A stretch of 64,000 nucleotides of DNA from Pseudomonas migulae NBRC 103157 (GCF_002091715.1 NZ_BDAG01000027.1:31079-95078), one strand, 5' to 3'. Shown: positions 41,122 through 50,015, counted from the stretch's first letter. The notes: a model not told the origin generated them from the letters alone. Numbers and translations: made by a program.

Positions 41122-41841
41122 TCAGCGATTGATGTGCAACTCTACGCGTCGGTTTTTCGCCCGCCCTTCGTCTGTTTCGTTATCGGCCACGGGCTGACTT
41201 TCGCCCCGGCCTTCGCTGGTGAGTTTGTTCGGCGCCAGGCCCATGCCCAACAAGTAAGCCGCCACGCTGCTGGCGCGCCGTTCCGAGAGCGCCTGGTTAT
41301 AGGTGTCCGACCCCACACTGTCGGTATGACCGATCACTTTGATGCTGACCACATCGGCGCTCTGCAGTTTAGGCACGAACGAATCCAGCTGACTTTGCGC
41401 CGAGGGCGTCAGGTCAGATTTATTGAACGCAAACAACACATCGCCCGCATCGCTCAGGGTGATGACTTCAGATTGTGCAGGCTCAGCGGGTTTCACACTG
41501 GCCGGGTATTGCGGCAGCGGACAACCATGATGTTCGACCGGAGTGTTGGCCGGCGTATCCGGGCAGCGATCACGTCGATCGAAGACCCCGTCCTCGTCTT
41601 CGTCGCCGTCCTGGGCGTAACAGATCAAGCCGCCGGTCAAGATGCCCAATGCCGCTCCGCCCGCCGCCCAACCGCTACTCTCCAGCGCGCCCAGACCTCC
41701 ACCGACCAGACCGCCGATAACGCTGCAGATTGGCCAGGTTCGTTGATTGAGGGGGGCAGTGCCATCGCTGTGAGTCGCGCAACCGGTCAACAGGCTGCCA
41801 AGCAGCAGAACCGGCAAGAGGGTCCTTGGGATCAGGCACAT
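41122..41841 (-). CDS. OmpA-family lipoprotein with TSP3-type calcium repeat (copy B)
   Basis: A 239-residue lipoprotein; signal MCLIPRTLLPVLLLGSLLTGC with lipobox LLTGC. A glycine-zipper segment (GGLVGGGLGALESSGWAAGG) is followed by an acidic Ca-binding loop (DGDEDEDGVFDRRDRCPDTP) of the thrombospondin-3 type, then an OmpA C-terminal domain (IGHTDSVGSDTYNQALSERRASSV) that binds peptidoglycan. The frame is open upstream, but ATG 41841 matches the paralog. A close paralog lies 91 nt upstream on the same strand. Confidence 0.88.
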   Translation of the reverse strand: MCLIPRTLLPVLLLGSLLTGCATHSDGTAPLNQRTWPICSVIGGLVGGGLGALESSGWAAGGAALGILTGGLICYAQDGDEDEDGVFDRRDRCPDTPANTPVEHHGCPLPQYPASVKPAEPAQSEVITLSDAGDVLFAFNKSDLTPSAQSQLDSFVPKLQSADVVSIKVIGHTDSVGSDTYNQALSERRASSVAAYLLGMGLAPNKLTSEGRGESQPVADNETDEGRAKNRRVELHINR

Positions 41842-41932
41842 GGTTGAAAGCTCCTGTGTTACCGGCAGATGCCGGTCACACAGGAGTAAAGACCCGCATC
41901 CGCGACTGCACAAGCCGCGGAGCGGAAGGGAC

Positions 41933-42628
41933 TCAACGCTCGATTTTGATTTCGGTACGACGGTTCAACGCACGGCCGTCAGCGGTTTTGTTATCGGCAA
42001 CAGGTTGGCTTTCACCGGCACCGGTCACCGACACGAAGCTGCTGCGAGGCACACCACTCTGGACGAGGTACTCAACCACCGAGTGCGCGCGACGATCAGA
42101 CAGTTTCTGGTTGTAGGCATCGCTGCCCACGCTGTCGGTATGGCCGGTTACGGTCAGGCGTGCGGTGGACGATTCCTGTTTCAAGCGAGAGGCGACTTTG
42201 TCGAGTACCTGCTTGTCGGAAGGAGTGAGTGTGGCTTTGTCGAACTGGAAGTGAACATCGCGGATGACGATGGTTTCTTCCTTGACCACAACCGCCTCTT
42301 CAACCACTGGTGCAGGGACTGGTGGTGGGCAACCATCGGCATCGACCTTCACGCCTCTAGGCGTACCCGGGCACTTGTCGCGGCTGTCCGGCACGCCATC
42401 GCCGTCTTCGTCGCCATCACCGTGAACCCAGCAATAGGCAGCGGCGGTACCGCCGACCAGCAGCGCGCCATACCCTGCCCATGCCGAGCTCTCGGTCGCG
42501 CCGAGACCCGCACCGATCACACCACCGACTGCCGCACAGGTCGGCCAGTCGGTTTTCTGCAAACCTGCGCAACCAGTCAACACACTGGTTAGCAGAACCA
42601 AGGGTAATGCTGTCCGAACTATGCTCAT
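41933..42628 (-). CDS. OmpA-family lipoprotein with TSP3-type calcium repeat (copy A)
   Basis: A 231-residue lipoprotein with the same order of parts as its neighbour: lipobox VLTGC, glycine-zipper (GGVIGAGLGATESSAWAGYG), acidic loop (DGDEDGDGVPDSRDKCPGTP), and OmpA domain (VTGHTDSVGSDAYNQKLSDRRAHSVVEYL). It is upstream of the paralog on the same strand and could be co-transcribed. The two are clearly a tandem duplication now diverged throughout. Confidence 0.88.
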   Translation of the reverse strand: MSIVRTALPLVLLTSVLTGCAGLQKTDWPTCAAVGGVIGAGLGATESSAWAGYGALLVGGTAAAYCWVHGDGDEDGDGVPDSRDKCPGTPRGVKVDADGCPPPVPAPVVEEAVVVKEETIVIRDVHFQFDKATLTPSDKQVLDKVASRLKQESSTARLTVTGHTDSVGSDAYNQKLSDRRAHSVVEYLVQSGVPRSSFVSVTGAGESQPVADNKTADGRALNRRTEIKIER

Positions 42629-42818
42629 CTAGTTTTCTCCTGAGGGATCGGCTTAGAACCGATTCAGGGAGTAAAGACCCGAGTTTTAATCTCCGCCAGC
42701 AATAGGCCATGCCTGTTTTTATCCCGTGTTCACGGGCGATCGGCACTTTTGCCGCTAAGCCGCTCTATATCTGGGCGTTTGGGCAGGCTAGTCTTGGCGC
42801 TCTGATTGAGGAACTTCG

Positions 42819-43316
42819 ATGATTGCAGGTATTTCTTCGCGCACGCCGCAACAGGCGCTGGCCGCTTTGCTGGATCGTTACGCCCCGCTGCGCCTGTTGC
42901 TGATCGGCGCCAGTGAGTTTCCCGCGCTTGAAGCGTTCAAGCTGGCGCACCCGGACACCTGCGTTGCCCATGCGGCGCCCGGCCCCTTGCCGGCCGAGCT
43001 GGCGGCGCGCCGCTTTGATCTGGCGCTGGTGGTCGATTGCCTCGAACACTTGCCCAAGCGTGACGGTCTGAACTTGCTCGGCGGGATCCGCAACCTCAAT
43101 GCCAGTCGCATTGCGGTGCTTGCGGACTTGCCCGCCAGTGGCTGGCAGGAGACGGATTTCTTCTCCCTGGCCCTGCAAGCCAGCGAACGTTTCCAGCGCG
43201 ACGATCAGGTGTTGACCCTGTTCACCTACGATCTGCTTGACTACAAACAAGTGCCCGACTGGCTCAACTCACGGTTTTGGGCCAATCCGGAAAACTTCGG
43301 GAAATATTGGTGGTAA
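42819..43316 (+). CDS. DUF6231-like hypothetical protein
   Basis: A 165-residue soluble protein. LRLLLIGASEFPALEAF and FDLALVVDCLEHLPKRDGLNLLGGIRNL resemble the cofactor loop and acidic turn of class I methyltransferases, but the glycine-rich motif is incomplete, so binding of S-adenosylmethionine is doubtful. It ends 4 nt before YchJ, suggesting an operon. I associate it with DUF6231 from memory. Confidence 0.65.
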   Translation: MIAGISSRTPQQALAALLDRYAPLRLLLIGASEFPALEAFKLAHPDTCVAHAAPGPLPAELAARRFDLALVVDCLEHLPKRDGLNLLGGIRNLNASRIAVLADLPASGWQETDFFSLALQASERFQRDDQVLTLFTYDLLDYKQVPDWLNSRFWANPENFGKYWW

Positions 43317-43320
43317 CGCA

Positions 43321-43797
43321 ATGAGTACATCCATTTGCCCTTGCGGCAGCGGCAACCCGCTCGATGCCTGCTGCGGTCATTACCATGCCGGTCACCCGGC
43401 CCCCTGCGCCGAAGCCTTGATGCGCTCGCGCTACAGCGCTTATGTAATGGGCCTGATCGATTATCTGGTGGCGACCACCCTGCCCGCGCAACAAGCGGGC
43501 CTGGATCGACAGTCCATCAGCGACTGGAGCGCCCAAAGCACCTGGCTGGGTCTTGAGGTGGAAAGCTCCGAGGTGTTCGGCGGTCAGCCAGAACACGCGT
43601 TCGTGACGTTCACCGCTCGCTGGCACGACGGCAACGGCGAACACAGCCACCGCGAGCGTTCGTCGTTCGTGCAGAACGCCGGCCACTGGTACTTCATCGA
43701 CCCCACCGTGCCACTCAAGGCCGGACGCAACGATGCCTGCCCTTGCGCCAGCGGGCAGAAGTTCAAGAAGTGCTGCGCGGGGTATTTCGGCGCGTGA
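43321..43797 (+). CDS. YchJ family SEC-C metal-binding protein
   Basis: A 158-residue protein with a zinc-binding SEC-C motif at both ends: CPCGSGNPLDACCGHYH at the start and DACPCASGQKFKKCCAGYF at the end, and the YchJ domain (CAEALMRSRYSAYVMGLIDYLVATT) between. The frame is open from 43237, but ATG 43321 restores the first SEC-C motif. Downstream of the DUF6231-like gene by 4 nt. Function unknown; SEC-C motifs in SecA bind SecB and ribosomes. Confidence 0.88.
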   Translation: MSTSICPCGSGNPLDACCGHYHAGHPAPCAEALMRSRYSAYVMGLIDYLVATTLPAQQAGLDRQSISDWSAQSTWLGLEVESSEVFGGQPEHAFVTFTARWHDGNGEHSHRERSSFVQNAGHWYFIDPTVPLKAGRNDACPCASGQKFKKCCAGYFGA

Positions 43798-43805
43798 GAT
43801 GACGC

Positions 43806-43888
43806 AAAAGATCGTCCGATCGCGGCCCGAGCCTTCGGCAGCTCCTACGCGTACACACTGCAGGAGCTGCCGAAGGCTGCGATCTTTT
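43806..43888. repeat. Inverted REP pair (GATCGCAGCCTTCGGCAGC family)
   Basis: The left unit has a short insertion (GATCGTCCGATCGCGGCCCG); the right unit AGCTGCCGAAGGCTGCGATC is standard. Confidence 0.85.
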
Positions 43889-43923
43889 GGGGCTAGACTG
43901 GTGCTCAAGGGAGAAACATCACC

Positions 43924-44418
43924 ATGACTACCCGACGACGCGTCTTACATACACTCACCCTGCTCCTGTGTCTCGGGCTCGGTGGTTGCGCGTCCTGGTT
44001 CAGCGAGGATGAGCCGGAACCCGCGGTGCACCTGGTCAAGGTCGAAGTCGTCCAGGCCAAACTGATGCAGCAGCGTTTCATGCTGTACTTTCGTGTCGAC
44101 AATCCCCGTGACAGCGACCTGACGGTGCGCGGCCTCGAATACCGGATTCATCTGGGTGACATGCTGCTGACCGAGGGTGAGCACGAGCACTGGTTTACGA
44201 TCAGCCCCAAACGCAGCGGGTATTTCAAGGTGCCGATCCGCACCAACCTGTGGCCCAAGGTGCGGGACCTGGTGAAGATGCTGAAAAAAACCGATCAACC
44301 CGTCCCCTATCGGCTGGAAGGTGAGCTGGAAACCGGTGTGTTCATCGCGCACTACGTGCACCTGGCGCGCAAAGGCGTGATAATCCCCGCCGATTTAATT
44401 CCGGAGCACACCCGATGA
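43924..44418 (+). CDS. LEA type 2 (WHy domain) lipoprotein
   Basis: A 164-residue lipoprotein; signal ends in lipobox LGGC. The mature part is a single LEA-2/WHy beta-sandwich (VHLVKVEVVQAKLMQQRFMLYFRVDNPRDSDLTVRGLEYRIHL). In plants such domains protect against drying; the bacterial role is unclear. The stop overlaps the ATG of the next gene (ATGA), so the two are coupled. Confidence 0.82.
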   Translation: MTTRRRVLHTLTLLLCLGLGGCASWFSEDEPEPAVHLVKVEVVQAKLMQQRFMLYFRVDNPRDSDLTVRGLEYRIHLGDMLLTEGEHEHWFTISPKRSGYFKVPIRTNLWPKVRDLVKMLKKTDQPVPYRLEGELETGVFIAHYVHLARKGVIIPADLIPEHTR

Positions 44419-44624
44419 CCCAGCAACCCCACGTCCATGGCCCTGACTGCAACCACGATCATGACCATCACGACCACCATGATCACGACCATGGCCATGT
44501 TCACGGCCCGAACTGCGGCCACGCGCACCAGGAACCGGTACGCAACGCCCTGAAGGATGTCGGCCGCAACGATCCTTGCCCATGCGGCAACGGCAAGAAA
44601 TTCAAGAAGTGCCACGGCGCTTGA
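44415..44624 (+). CDS. His-rich SEC-C metal-binding protein
   Basis: A 69-residue protein. The N-terminal half is a run of His/Asp (DHHDHHDHDHGHVHG) with two CNH/CGH pairs; the C-terminal half is a SEC-C zinc motif, NDPCPCGNGKKFKKCHGA. So two metal sites in one small protein. Coupled to the LEA-2 gene by an ATGA overlap. Possibly a metal chaperone or store for nickel, zinc or copper; nothing else in the operon decides which. Confidence 0.8.
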   Translation: MTQQPHVHGPDCNHDHDHHDHHDHDHGHVHGPNCGHAHQEPVRNALKDVGRNDPCPCGNGKKFKKCHGA

Positions 44625-44643
44625 TGGGTTAACCCCATTCTTC

Positions 44644-44731
44644 TGTACGAGCCGGCTTGCTGGCGATCGGATCGACGCGGTGTTTCAGATTGACCGCGTT
44701 ATCGTTCATCGCCAGCAAGCCGGCTCCTACA
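44644..44731. repeat. REPIN (GGAGCCGGCTTGCTGGCGA family) overlapping a gene end
   Basis: TGTACGAGCCGGCTTGCTGG on the left; the right unit ends CCGGCTCCTACA. The CTA within it (44727-44729) is the stop codon of the minus-strand hydrolase gene. Confidence 0.9.
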
Positions 44732-45287
44732 GGTCGGCGTTCAGGATCTGCACCGTGCTGACAACCGTGGCGTACTCGCCCTGCAGATTCCCCAGCGACA
44801 TGGCGTGCACGTCCTCGGCAGAACGGGCATTACCAAAGTAATCCGCCTTGTCGAACGTAAAACACGCATCCTCCGCCACCCACGTCTCAAACCCCAGGTT
44901 CCCGGCCGTTCGCGCCGTGGACTCCACCGAGTTGTTGGTCGCAACGCCAACAATGATCAACTGATCGATCCCCGCCTCGCGCAACTTCGCCTCCAACCCC
45001 GTCGCACAAAACGCATCCGGCACCTGTTTCTGAATCAGCTGCTCGCCGGCCAATGGCTGGAACCGCTCCTGAAACTCCACGCCCGATTGCTGCGGCCAGA
45101 ACACCGAGTCCGGCGAACGGGACAGGTGCTGGACGTGAATCACCGACCGCCCGGTTCGACGCCAAAGCCCCAGTAGCTCGAGAATCCGCGCCTCGGCCTG
45201 AGGATTGTTTCGCCGGCCGAGCCTGGGCTCCAAAATGCCTTTTTGTTGATCGATGATGATCAGTGCCGCGTTGGTCTTGAGCTCCAT
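44727..45287 (-). CDS. Isochorismatase-fold hydrolase with Ser in place of the catalytic Cys
   Basis: A 186-residue soluble protein. The fold's landmarks are present: catalytic Asp in IIIDQQKGIL, Lys in LIQKQVPDAF. The nucleophile motif reads VGVATNNSVESTAR, where members of the cysteine-hydrolase branch have a Cys at the Ser position. The protein may be inactive, or act by another mechanism as true isochorismatases do. MELKTNAAL at 45287 gives the domain start. The stop codon is inside a REPIN arm. Confidence 0.8.
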   Translation of the reverse strand: MELKTNAALIIIDQQKGILEPRLGRRNNPQAEARILELLGLWRRTGRSVIHVQHLSRSPDSVFWPQQSGVEFQERFQPLAGEQLIQKQVPDAFCATGLEAKLREAGIDQLIIVGVATNNSVESTARTAGNLGFETWVAEDACFTFDKADYFGNARSAEDVHAMSLGNLQGEYATVVSTVQILNADL

Positions 45288-45433
45288 GCCGACTTTTCTC
45301 ACGCAAGGTCATTGAATTTCACGCACTTCAGCATCACCTCCTCCTACAGGCAAGCTCTCGATCGCAAACAGGACGACCTGACGCCCGCGGTTGCTGTCCA
45401 TCCCTTACGACGTCTCTTGATGTGGAGTACTTC

Positions 45434-46081
45434 ATGATCGACCTGTATTACTGGACCACCCCCAATGGCCACAAAATCTCGATTTTCCTGGAAGAAGCCG
45501 GACTGCCTTACAACGTGCACCCGATCAACATCAGCCAGAACGAACAGTTCCAGCCGCACTTCCTGAAAATCTCGCCGAACAACAGAATCCCGGCGATCGT
45601 CGATCATGAGCCCGCCGATGGCGGGGAACCTTTGTCGCTGTTCGAGTCCGGGGCGATTCTGCTTTACCTGGCGGAAAAGACCGGCAAATTCCTGCCCAAA
45701 GACCTGCGCGGTCGCCAGCAGGCGCTGCAATGGCTGTTCTGGCAGATGGGCGGGCTGGGGCCGATGGCCGGGCAGAATCATCACTTCAGCCAGTTCGCGC
45801 CGGAGAAAATCCCTTACGCGATCAAGCGCTACATCGACGAAACGGCGCGCCTTTACGGCGTACTCGACAAGCAACTGGCGAACAATGAGTTTGTCGCCGG
45901 CAACGAATACAGCATTGCCGACATGGCGATCTACCCGTGGATCGTTTCCCACAAGTGGCAGAGCCAGAACCTCGAAGATTTCCCGAATGTGCTGCGCTGG
46001 TTCAACCACATCCAGAATCGGCCGGCGACGGTGAAGGCGTATGCACTCGCGGCGAAGGTCAACCCACCTAAAGCCAGCTGA
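45434..46081 (+). CDS. Glutathione S-transferase family protein (YghU/YfcG-like)
   Basis: A 215-residue thioredoxin-fold/helical protein. MIDLYYWTTPNGHKISIFLEEAGL and FLKISPNNRIPAIVDHEP match the nu-class GSTs, which act as disulfide-bond reductases or on organic peroxides. The ATG at 45434 (GGAG 8 nt before) is preferred to the GTG 12 nt earlier. Divergent from the isochorismatase-fold gene, with a 146-nt promoter region between. Confidence 0.88.
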   Translation: MIDLYYWTTPNGHKISIFLEEAGLPYNVHPINISQNEQFQPHFLKISPNNRIPAIVDHEPADGGEPLSLFESGAILLYLAEKTGKFLPKDLRGRQQALQWLFWQMGGLGPMAGQNHHFSQFAPEKIPYAIKRYIDETARLYGVLDKQLANNEFVAGNEYSIADMAIYPWIVSHKWQSQNLEDFPNVLRWFNHIQNRPATVKAYALAAKVNPPKAS

Positions 46082-46096
46082 AATTGACGCCAAACC

Positions 46097-46186
46097 TGTA
46101 GGAGCCGGCTTGCTGGCGATAGCGGTCTGACATTCAATATTTATGTCGACTGTTACACCGCTATCGCCAGCGAGCCGGCTCCTACA
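46097..46186. repeat. REPIN (GGAGCCGGCTTGCTGGCGA family)
   Basis: TGTAGGAGCCGGCTTGCTGG and complement with one change (CGAGCC), loop flanked by GCGATAGCGG / CCGCTATCGC. Confidence 0.9.
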
Positions 46187-46332
46187 GGTTCTGTGTCCAC
46201 CTGGCGAAAGCTGCGATCATCGCTCGTTCGGCAGACAAATCCTGAAATAACCCCATACCCCGCTTGCGCGGCCACCTCCTGCTCTCTAACGTAGCGCCTT
46301 TATTGCGCCTCTACCCCCGCAGGAGCTTTGCC

Positions 46333-48783
46333 ATGGCCTCGCCAGCCCTTACACATTTTCTTCCCCGGTTCGGCGTTGCCGCAGCAGTGGCCGGTGTTTT
46401 GAGCCTGACCGGATGTCAGACCTGGAACACTCAGGACACCCTCCCGCCGACCACCGGCGTGCAGCCGCTCAAGGGTCTGGCGCAGAACGTTTCGGTGCGC
46501 CGCAATGCCATGGGCATGCCGTTGATTGAAAGCAGCACGTTCCACGACGCACTGTTCACCCTCGGTTACGTGCACGCGAGCGACCGCATCACGCAAATGG
46601 TCACCCTGCGGCTGCTGGCCCAAGGTCGTTTGTCGGAGATGTCCGGTTCGGACCTGCTGGACGCCGACCGCTACATGCGCGCCGTCAACCTGAAGAAAAG
46701 CGCCGGCGAGTTGTACAAGGCGTCGTCGCCGCGCCTCAAACGCTTCTTCGAAGTCTATGCCCGCGGGGTCAACGCCTACCTGTTCCGCTACCGCGACAAA
46801 CTCCCGGCAGACCTCGCGGCCACCGGCTACAAACCCGAGTACTGGAAACCGGAAGACTCAGCGCTGATTTTCTGCCTGCTGAATTTCAGCCAATCGGCGA
46901 ACCTGCCCGAGGAAATTTCCTCGCTGGTGCTGGCCCAATCGGTCACCACCGACAAACTCCCGTGGCTGACACCCTCCGCCCCCGACGAAAAACTGCCGGT
47001 GGCCGAAGCCGAAAAACTTCAGGGCCTCAAGCTCAACGGGACGATTCCAGGCCTCGCCGAAATCAGCAAGGCCACCGGCCAACTGTCCGACCTGAATCTG
47101 CTGGGCGCCACGTCATCGAACAACTGGGCGATCGCCCCGCAACGCAGCCGCAGCGGCAAAAGCCTGCTGGCCAGCGACAGCCATGGTCCGCTGGGCGTTC
47201 CGTCGTTGTTCAGTTACGTGCAGATTCGTACGCCGAAATACCAAGCGTCCGGCGTGACCATCGCCGGTTTGCCGATGGTGCTGGGCGGCTTCAACGGCAA
47301 AGTGGCGTGGAGCATGACCTCGGTCATGGGCGACAACCAGGACCTGTTCCTGGAAAAGATCAAACGCCAGGGCAACGGGCTTTCCTACGAAGTCGGTGGC
47401 AAATGGCAGCCGGCTATCGTTCGCAACGAAACCTATTTCGTCAAAGGCCAGCGGCCGATTCGCGAAGCGGTGTACGAAACCCGCCACGGACCGCTGCTCA
47501 ACAGCGCCAAAGGCACAGCGCTGGATAACGGCCTGGGTTTGGCATTGCAGACGCCGAACTTCACCGATGACAAATCACTGGACGCTTTTTTCGACCTGTC
47601 CCGTGCGCAGAACGTCGAGAAAGCCTCGGACGCCAGCCGTGAAATCCGCGCGATCACGCTGAACCTGGTCTTCGCCGACGCCAGCAACATCGGCTGGCAA
47701 GTCACCGGCCGTTACCCGAACCGCCGTGAAGGCGAAGGCCTGCTGCCGTCGCCGGGCTGGGAAGGTCGTTACGACTGGGACGGTTACGCCGACCCGATGC
47801 TGCACCCGTACGATCAGGACCCGGCGCAAGGCTGGCTCGGCACCGCCAACCAGCGGGTCATTCCCCATGGCTACGGCATGCAGCTGTCCAATTCCTGGTC
47901 GGCACCGGAGCGTGGCGAACGCATGGCCGAACTGGCTGGTGTGGGCAAACACGACACGCGCAGTGTGATCGCGATGCAATACGATCAGACCACTACGTTC
48001 GCCGCCAAACTGAAAAAGATGTTTGAAGCACCGGGCATGGCCCAGCCGCTGAAGCAGGCTATCGAGGCACTGCCGGTCGCTGATCGCGGCAAGGCTCAGG
48101 AAGCGTTGACCCGCCTGAAGGCGTTCGACGGCAAACTCGCCCCGACCTCCGCCGATGCGGCGATTTACGAGTTGTTCCTGCAAGAAAGCACGAAGCAAAT
48201 CTTCCTCGACGAACTGGGCCCGGAAAGCAGCCCGGCGTGGAAAGCCTTTATCGCCAACGGCAAGTTGTCCTACGCGGCCCAGGCCGATCACCTGCTGGGC
48301 CGTGAAGACAGCCCATTCTGGGATGACGCGCGCACACCGCAGAAAGAAGACAAACCGACGATTCTTGCCCGCAGCCTTGCAGCCGCCATTACTGCCGGCG
48401 ACAGCCAGTTGGGTGGCGATCACAAAGCCTGGCAGTGGGGCAAACTGCACCGTTATGAGTGGAAGAATGCCAGCGGCCAGACCGTTCGCGGTCCGCTCGC
48501 GGCCGGTGGCGATCACACCACGTTGAACACCTCGGCATTCGCCTGGGGCCAGGATTTCAACACCACGCTGGCGCCGGCCATGCGCTTCATCGTCGACTTC
48601 GGCCAGGCCGAACCGCTGATGGGCCAGAACGGCACCGGTCAGTCCGGCAATCCTGCCAGCCCGAACTACCTCAACGGCGTGGAGCCCTGGCTCAAGGGGC
48701 AATACGTGAGTTTGCCGATGCAACCGCAGAATTACGACAAGGTGTACGGGACCAAGCGATTGACGCTGACACCCGGCAAGTAA
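46333..48783 (+). CDS. Penicillin acylase family protein, lipid-anchored
   Basis: An 816-residue Ntn hydrolase. N-terminal signal with LSLTGC lipobox suggests anchoring in the envelope, unlike the soluble periplasmic acylases PvdQ and QuiP. The autoprocessing site and nucleophile are at GATSSNNWAI (Ser262), with the conserved NNWA after it. The long C-terminal part is the beta subunit (GDHTTLNTSAFAWGQDFNTTLAPAMRF). Family members cleave acyl amides such as penicillins or homoserine lactones; substrate not readable here. The frame is open upstream, but ATG 46333 with AGGAG is the likely start. Confidence 0.87.
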   Translation: MASPALTHFLPRFGVAAAVAGVLSLTGCQTWNTQDTLPPTTGVQPLKGLAQNVSVRRNAMGMPLIESSTFHDALFTLGYVHASDRITQMVTLRLLAQGRLSEMSGSDLLDADRYMRAVNLKKSAGELYKASSPRLKRFFEVYARGVNAYLFRYRDKLPADLAATGYKPEYWKPEDSALIFCLLNFSQSANLPEEISSLVLAQSVTTDKLPWLTPSAPDEKLPVAEAEKLQGLKLNGTIPGLAEISKATGQLSDLNLLGATSSNNWAIAPQRSRSGKSLLASDSHGPLGVPSLFSYVQIRTPKYQASGVTIAGLPMVLGGFNGKVAWSMTSVMGDNQDLFLEKIKRQGNGLSYEVGGKWQPAIVRNETYFVKGQRPIREAVYETRHGPLLNSAKGTALDNGLGLALQTPNFTDDKSLDAFFDLSRAQNVEKASDASREIRAITLNLVFADASNIGWQVTGRYPNRREGEGLLPSPGWEGRYDWDGYADPMLHPYDQDPAQGWLGTANQRVIPHGYGMQLSNSWSAPERGERMAELAGVGKHDTRSVIAMQYDQTTTFAAKLKKMFEAPGMAQPLKQAIEALPVADRGKAQEALTRLKAFDGKLAPTSADAAIYELFLQESTKQIFLDELGPESSPAWKAFIANGKLSYAAQADHLLGREDSPFWDDARTPQKEDKPTILARSLAAAITAGDSQLGGDHKAWQWGKLHRYEWKNASGQTVRGPLAAGGDHTTLNTSAFAWGQDFNTTLAPAMRFIVDFGQAEPLMGQNGTGQSGNPASPNYLNGVEPWLKGQYVSLPMQPQNYDKVYGTKRLTLTPGK

Positions 48784-48796
48784 GGGGCACCACCGT

Positions 48797-48894
48797 CCAA
48801 TGTGGGAGCGGGCTTGCTCGCGAAAGCGGTGTGTCAGTCAACGATGATATTGGCTGACACACCGCTTTCGCGAGCAAGCCCGCTCCCACATTGG
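48797..48894. repeat. Inverted REP pair (GGGAGCGGGCTTGCTCGCGA family)
   Basis: CCAATGTGGGAGCGGGCTTG with near-perfect complement; the stem continues through GCGGTGTGTCAG / CTGACACACCGC, so almost the whole element is one long hairpin. Confidence 0.9.
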
Positions 48895-48980
48895 AATGTC
48901 ATTTTCCTGTGAAATATCGATAGAACTTCTGACCTCGCCCAAACCTCATAGCTAACAAGTCCCTCCATTTTGGTAACGAC

Positions 48981-50015
48981 ATGGAACTTGTTATCGCGCG
49001 CCCCGAAGGTTTGTACTGCCCCGCAGGCGATTTCTACATCGACCCGTGGCGGCCGGTCGAGCGTTCGGTCATCACCCACGCCCACGGCGACCATGCCCGA
49101 GGCGGCAACCAGCACTATCTGGCGGCCGCGCCCGGCGAAGGGATTTTACGCGCGCGACTGGGCCAGGACATCAACCTGCAAACCCTGGCCTATGGCGAAC
49201 GACTGCTGCACCACGGCGTCACCCTGAGTTTCCATCCCGCCGGCCATGTGCTCGGCTCGGCACAGGTGCGCCTGGAATACGGTGGCGAAGTCTGGGTCGC
49301 CTCGGGGGATTACAAGATCGAGCCCGATGGCACCTGCGCCCCCTTTGAGCCGGTGCGCTGCCACACCTTCATCACCGAATCGACGTTTGGCCTGCCGATC
49401 TATCGCTGGCAGCCCCAGGCGCAGGTGTTCGCCGAGATCAATCAGTGGTGGCAGGCCAACGCCGCCGAAGACAAGGCCAGCGTGCTGTTTTGCTATTCCT
49501 TCGGCAAAGCGCAGCGGATTCTCCACGGCATCGACGCCAGCATCGGCCCCATTCTGGTGCACGGTGCCGTCGAGCCGCTCAACCGGGTGTATCGCGAAAG
49601 TGGCGTTTATTTACCGCCGACGATCTACGCCGGCGATGTACAAAAGAGTGACCCGATGATGCGCAAGGCGCTCATCCTGGCCCCGCCTTCCGCTGGCGGC
49701 AGCACCTGGATGCGCCGTTTCGGTGACTACAGCGATGGCTTTGCCAGCGGCTGGATGCGTTTGCGCGGCACGCGGCGGCGACGTGGTGTCGACCGTGGCT
49801 TCGTGCTATCCGACCACGCCGACTGGCCGGGCCTGCTTTGGGCCATCGAGCAGACCGGCACCGAACGCGTGATGGTCACCCACGGTTCGGTGGCGGTCCT
49901 GGTGCGCCATTTGCGCGAACAAGGTCTCGACGCCCAAGAGTTCACCACCGAATACGGCGATGATGAAGAAGACATCGCAACCACCGAACCCGAGAGCGCC
50001 GAGGTGCTGCCATGA
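48981..50015 (+). CDS. Ligase-associated DNA exonuclease (metallo-beta-lactamase fold)
   Basis: A 344-residue nuclease of the Snm1/beta-CASP type. The metal motif is HAHGDHARGG in VITHAHGDH. Other landmarks: HPAGHVLGSAQVRLE and the late VLSDHADWPGLLWAI. In P. putida such genes form a repair cluster with an ATP-dependent DNA ligase, Lhr-type helicase and phosphoesterase. Here the stop overlaps the ligase start by 4 nt (ATGA). The helicase and phosphoesterase genes are not in the neighbourhood. Confidence 0.9.
   Translation: MELVIARPEGLYCPAGDFYIDPWRPVERSVITHAHGDHARGGNQHYLAAAPGEGILRARLGQDINLQTLAYGERLLHHGVTLSFHPAGHVLGSAQVRLEYGGEVWVASGDYKIEPDGTCAPFEPVRCHTFITESTFGLPIYRWQPQAQVFAEINQWWQANAAEDKASVLFCYSFGKAQRILHGIDASIGPILVHGAVEPLNRVYRESGVYLPPTIYAGDVQKSDPMMRKALILAPPSAGGSTWMRRFGDYSDGFASGWMRLRGTRRRRGVDRGFVLSDHADWPGLLWAIEQTGTERVMVTHGSVAVLVRHLREQGLDAQEFTTEYGDDEEDIATTEPESAEVLP

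Noticed and set aside
46097..46186. Insertion sequence ends
   Set aside because: The inverted repeats match REPINs; no transposase is seen anywhere in the window.
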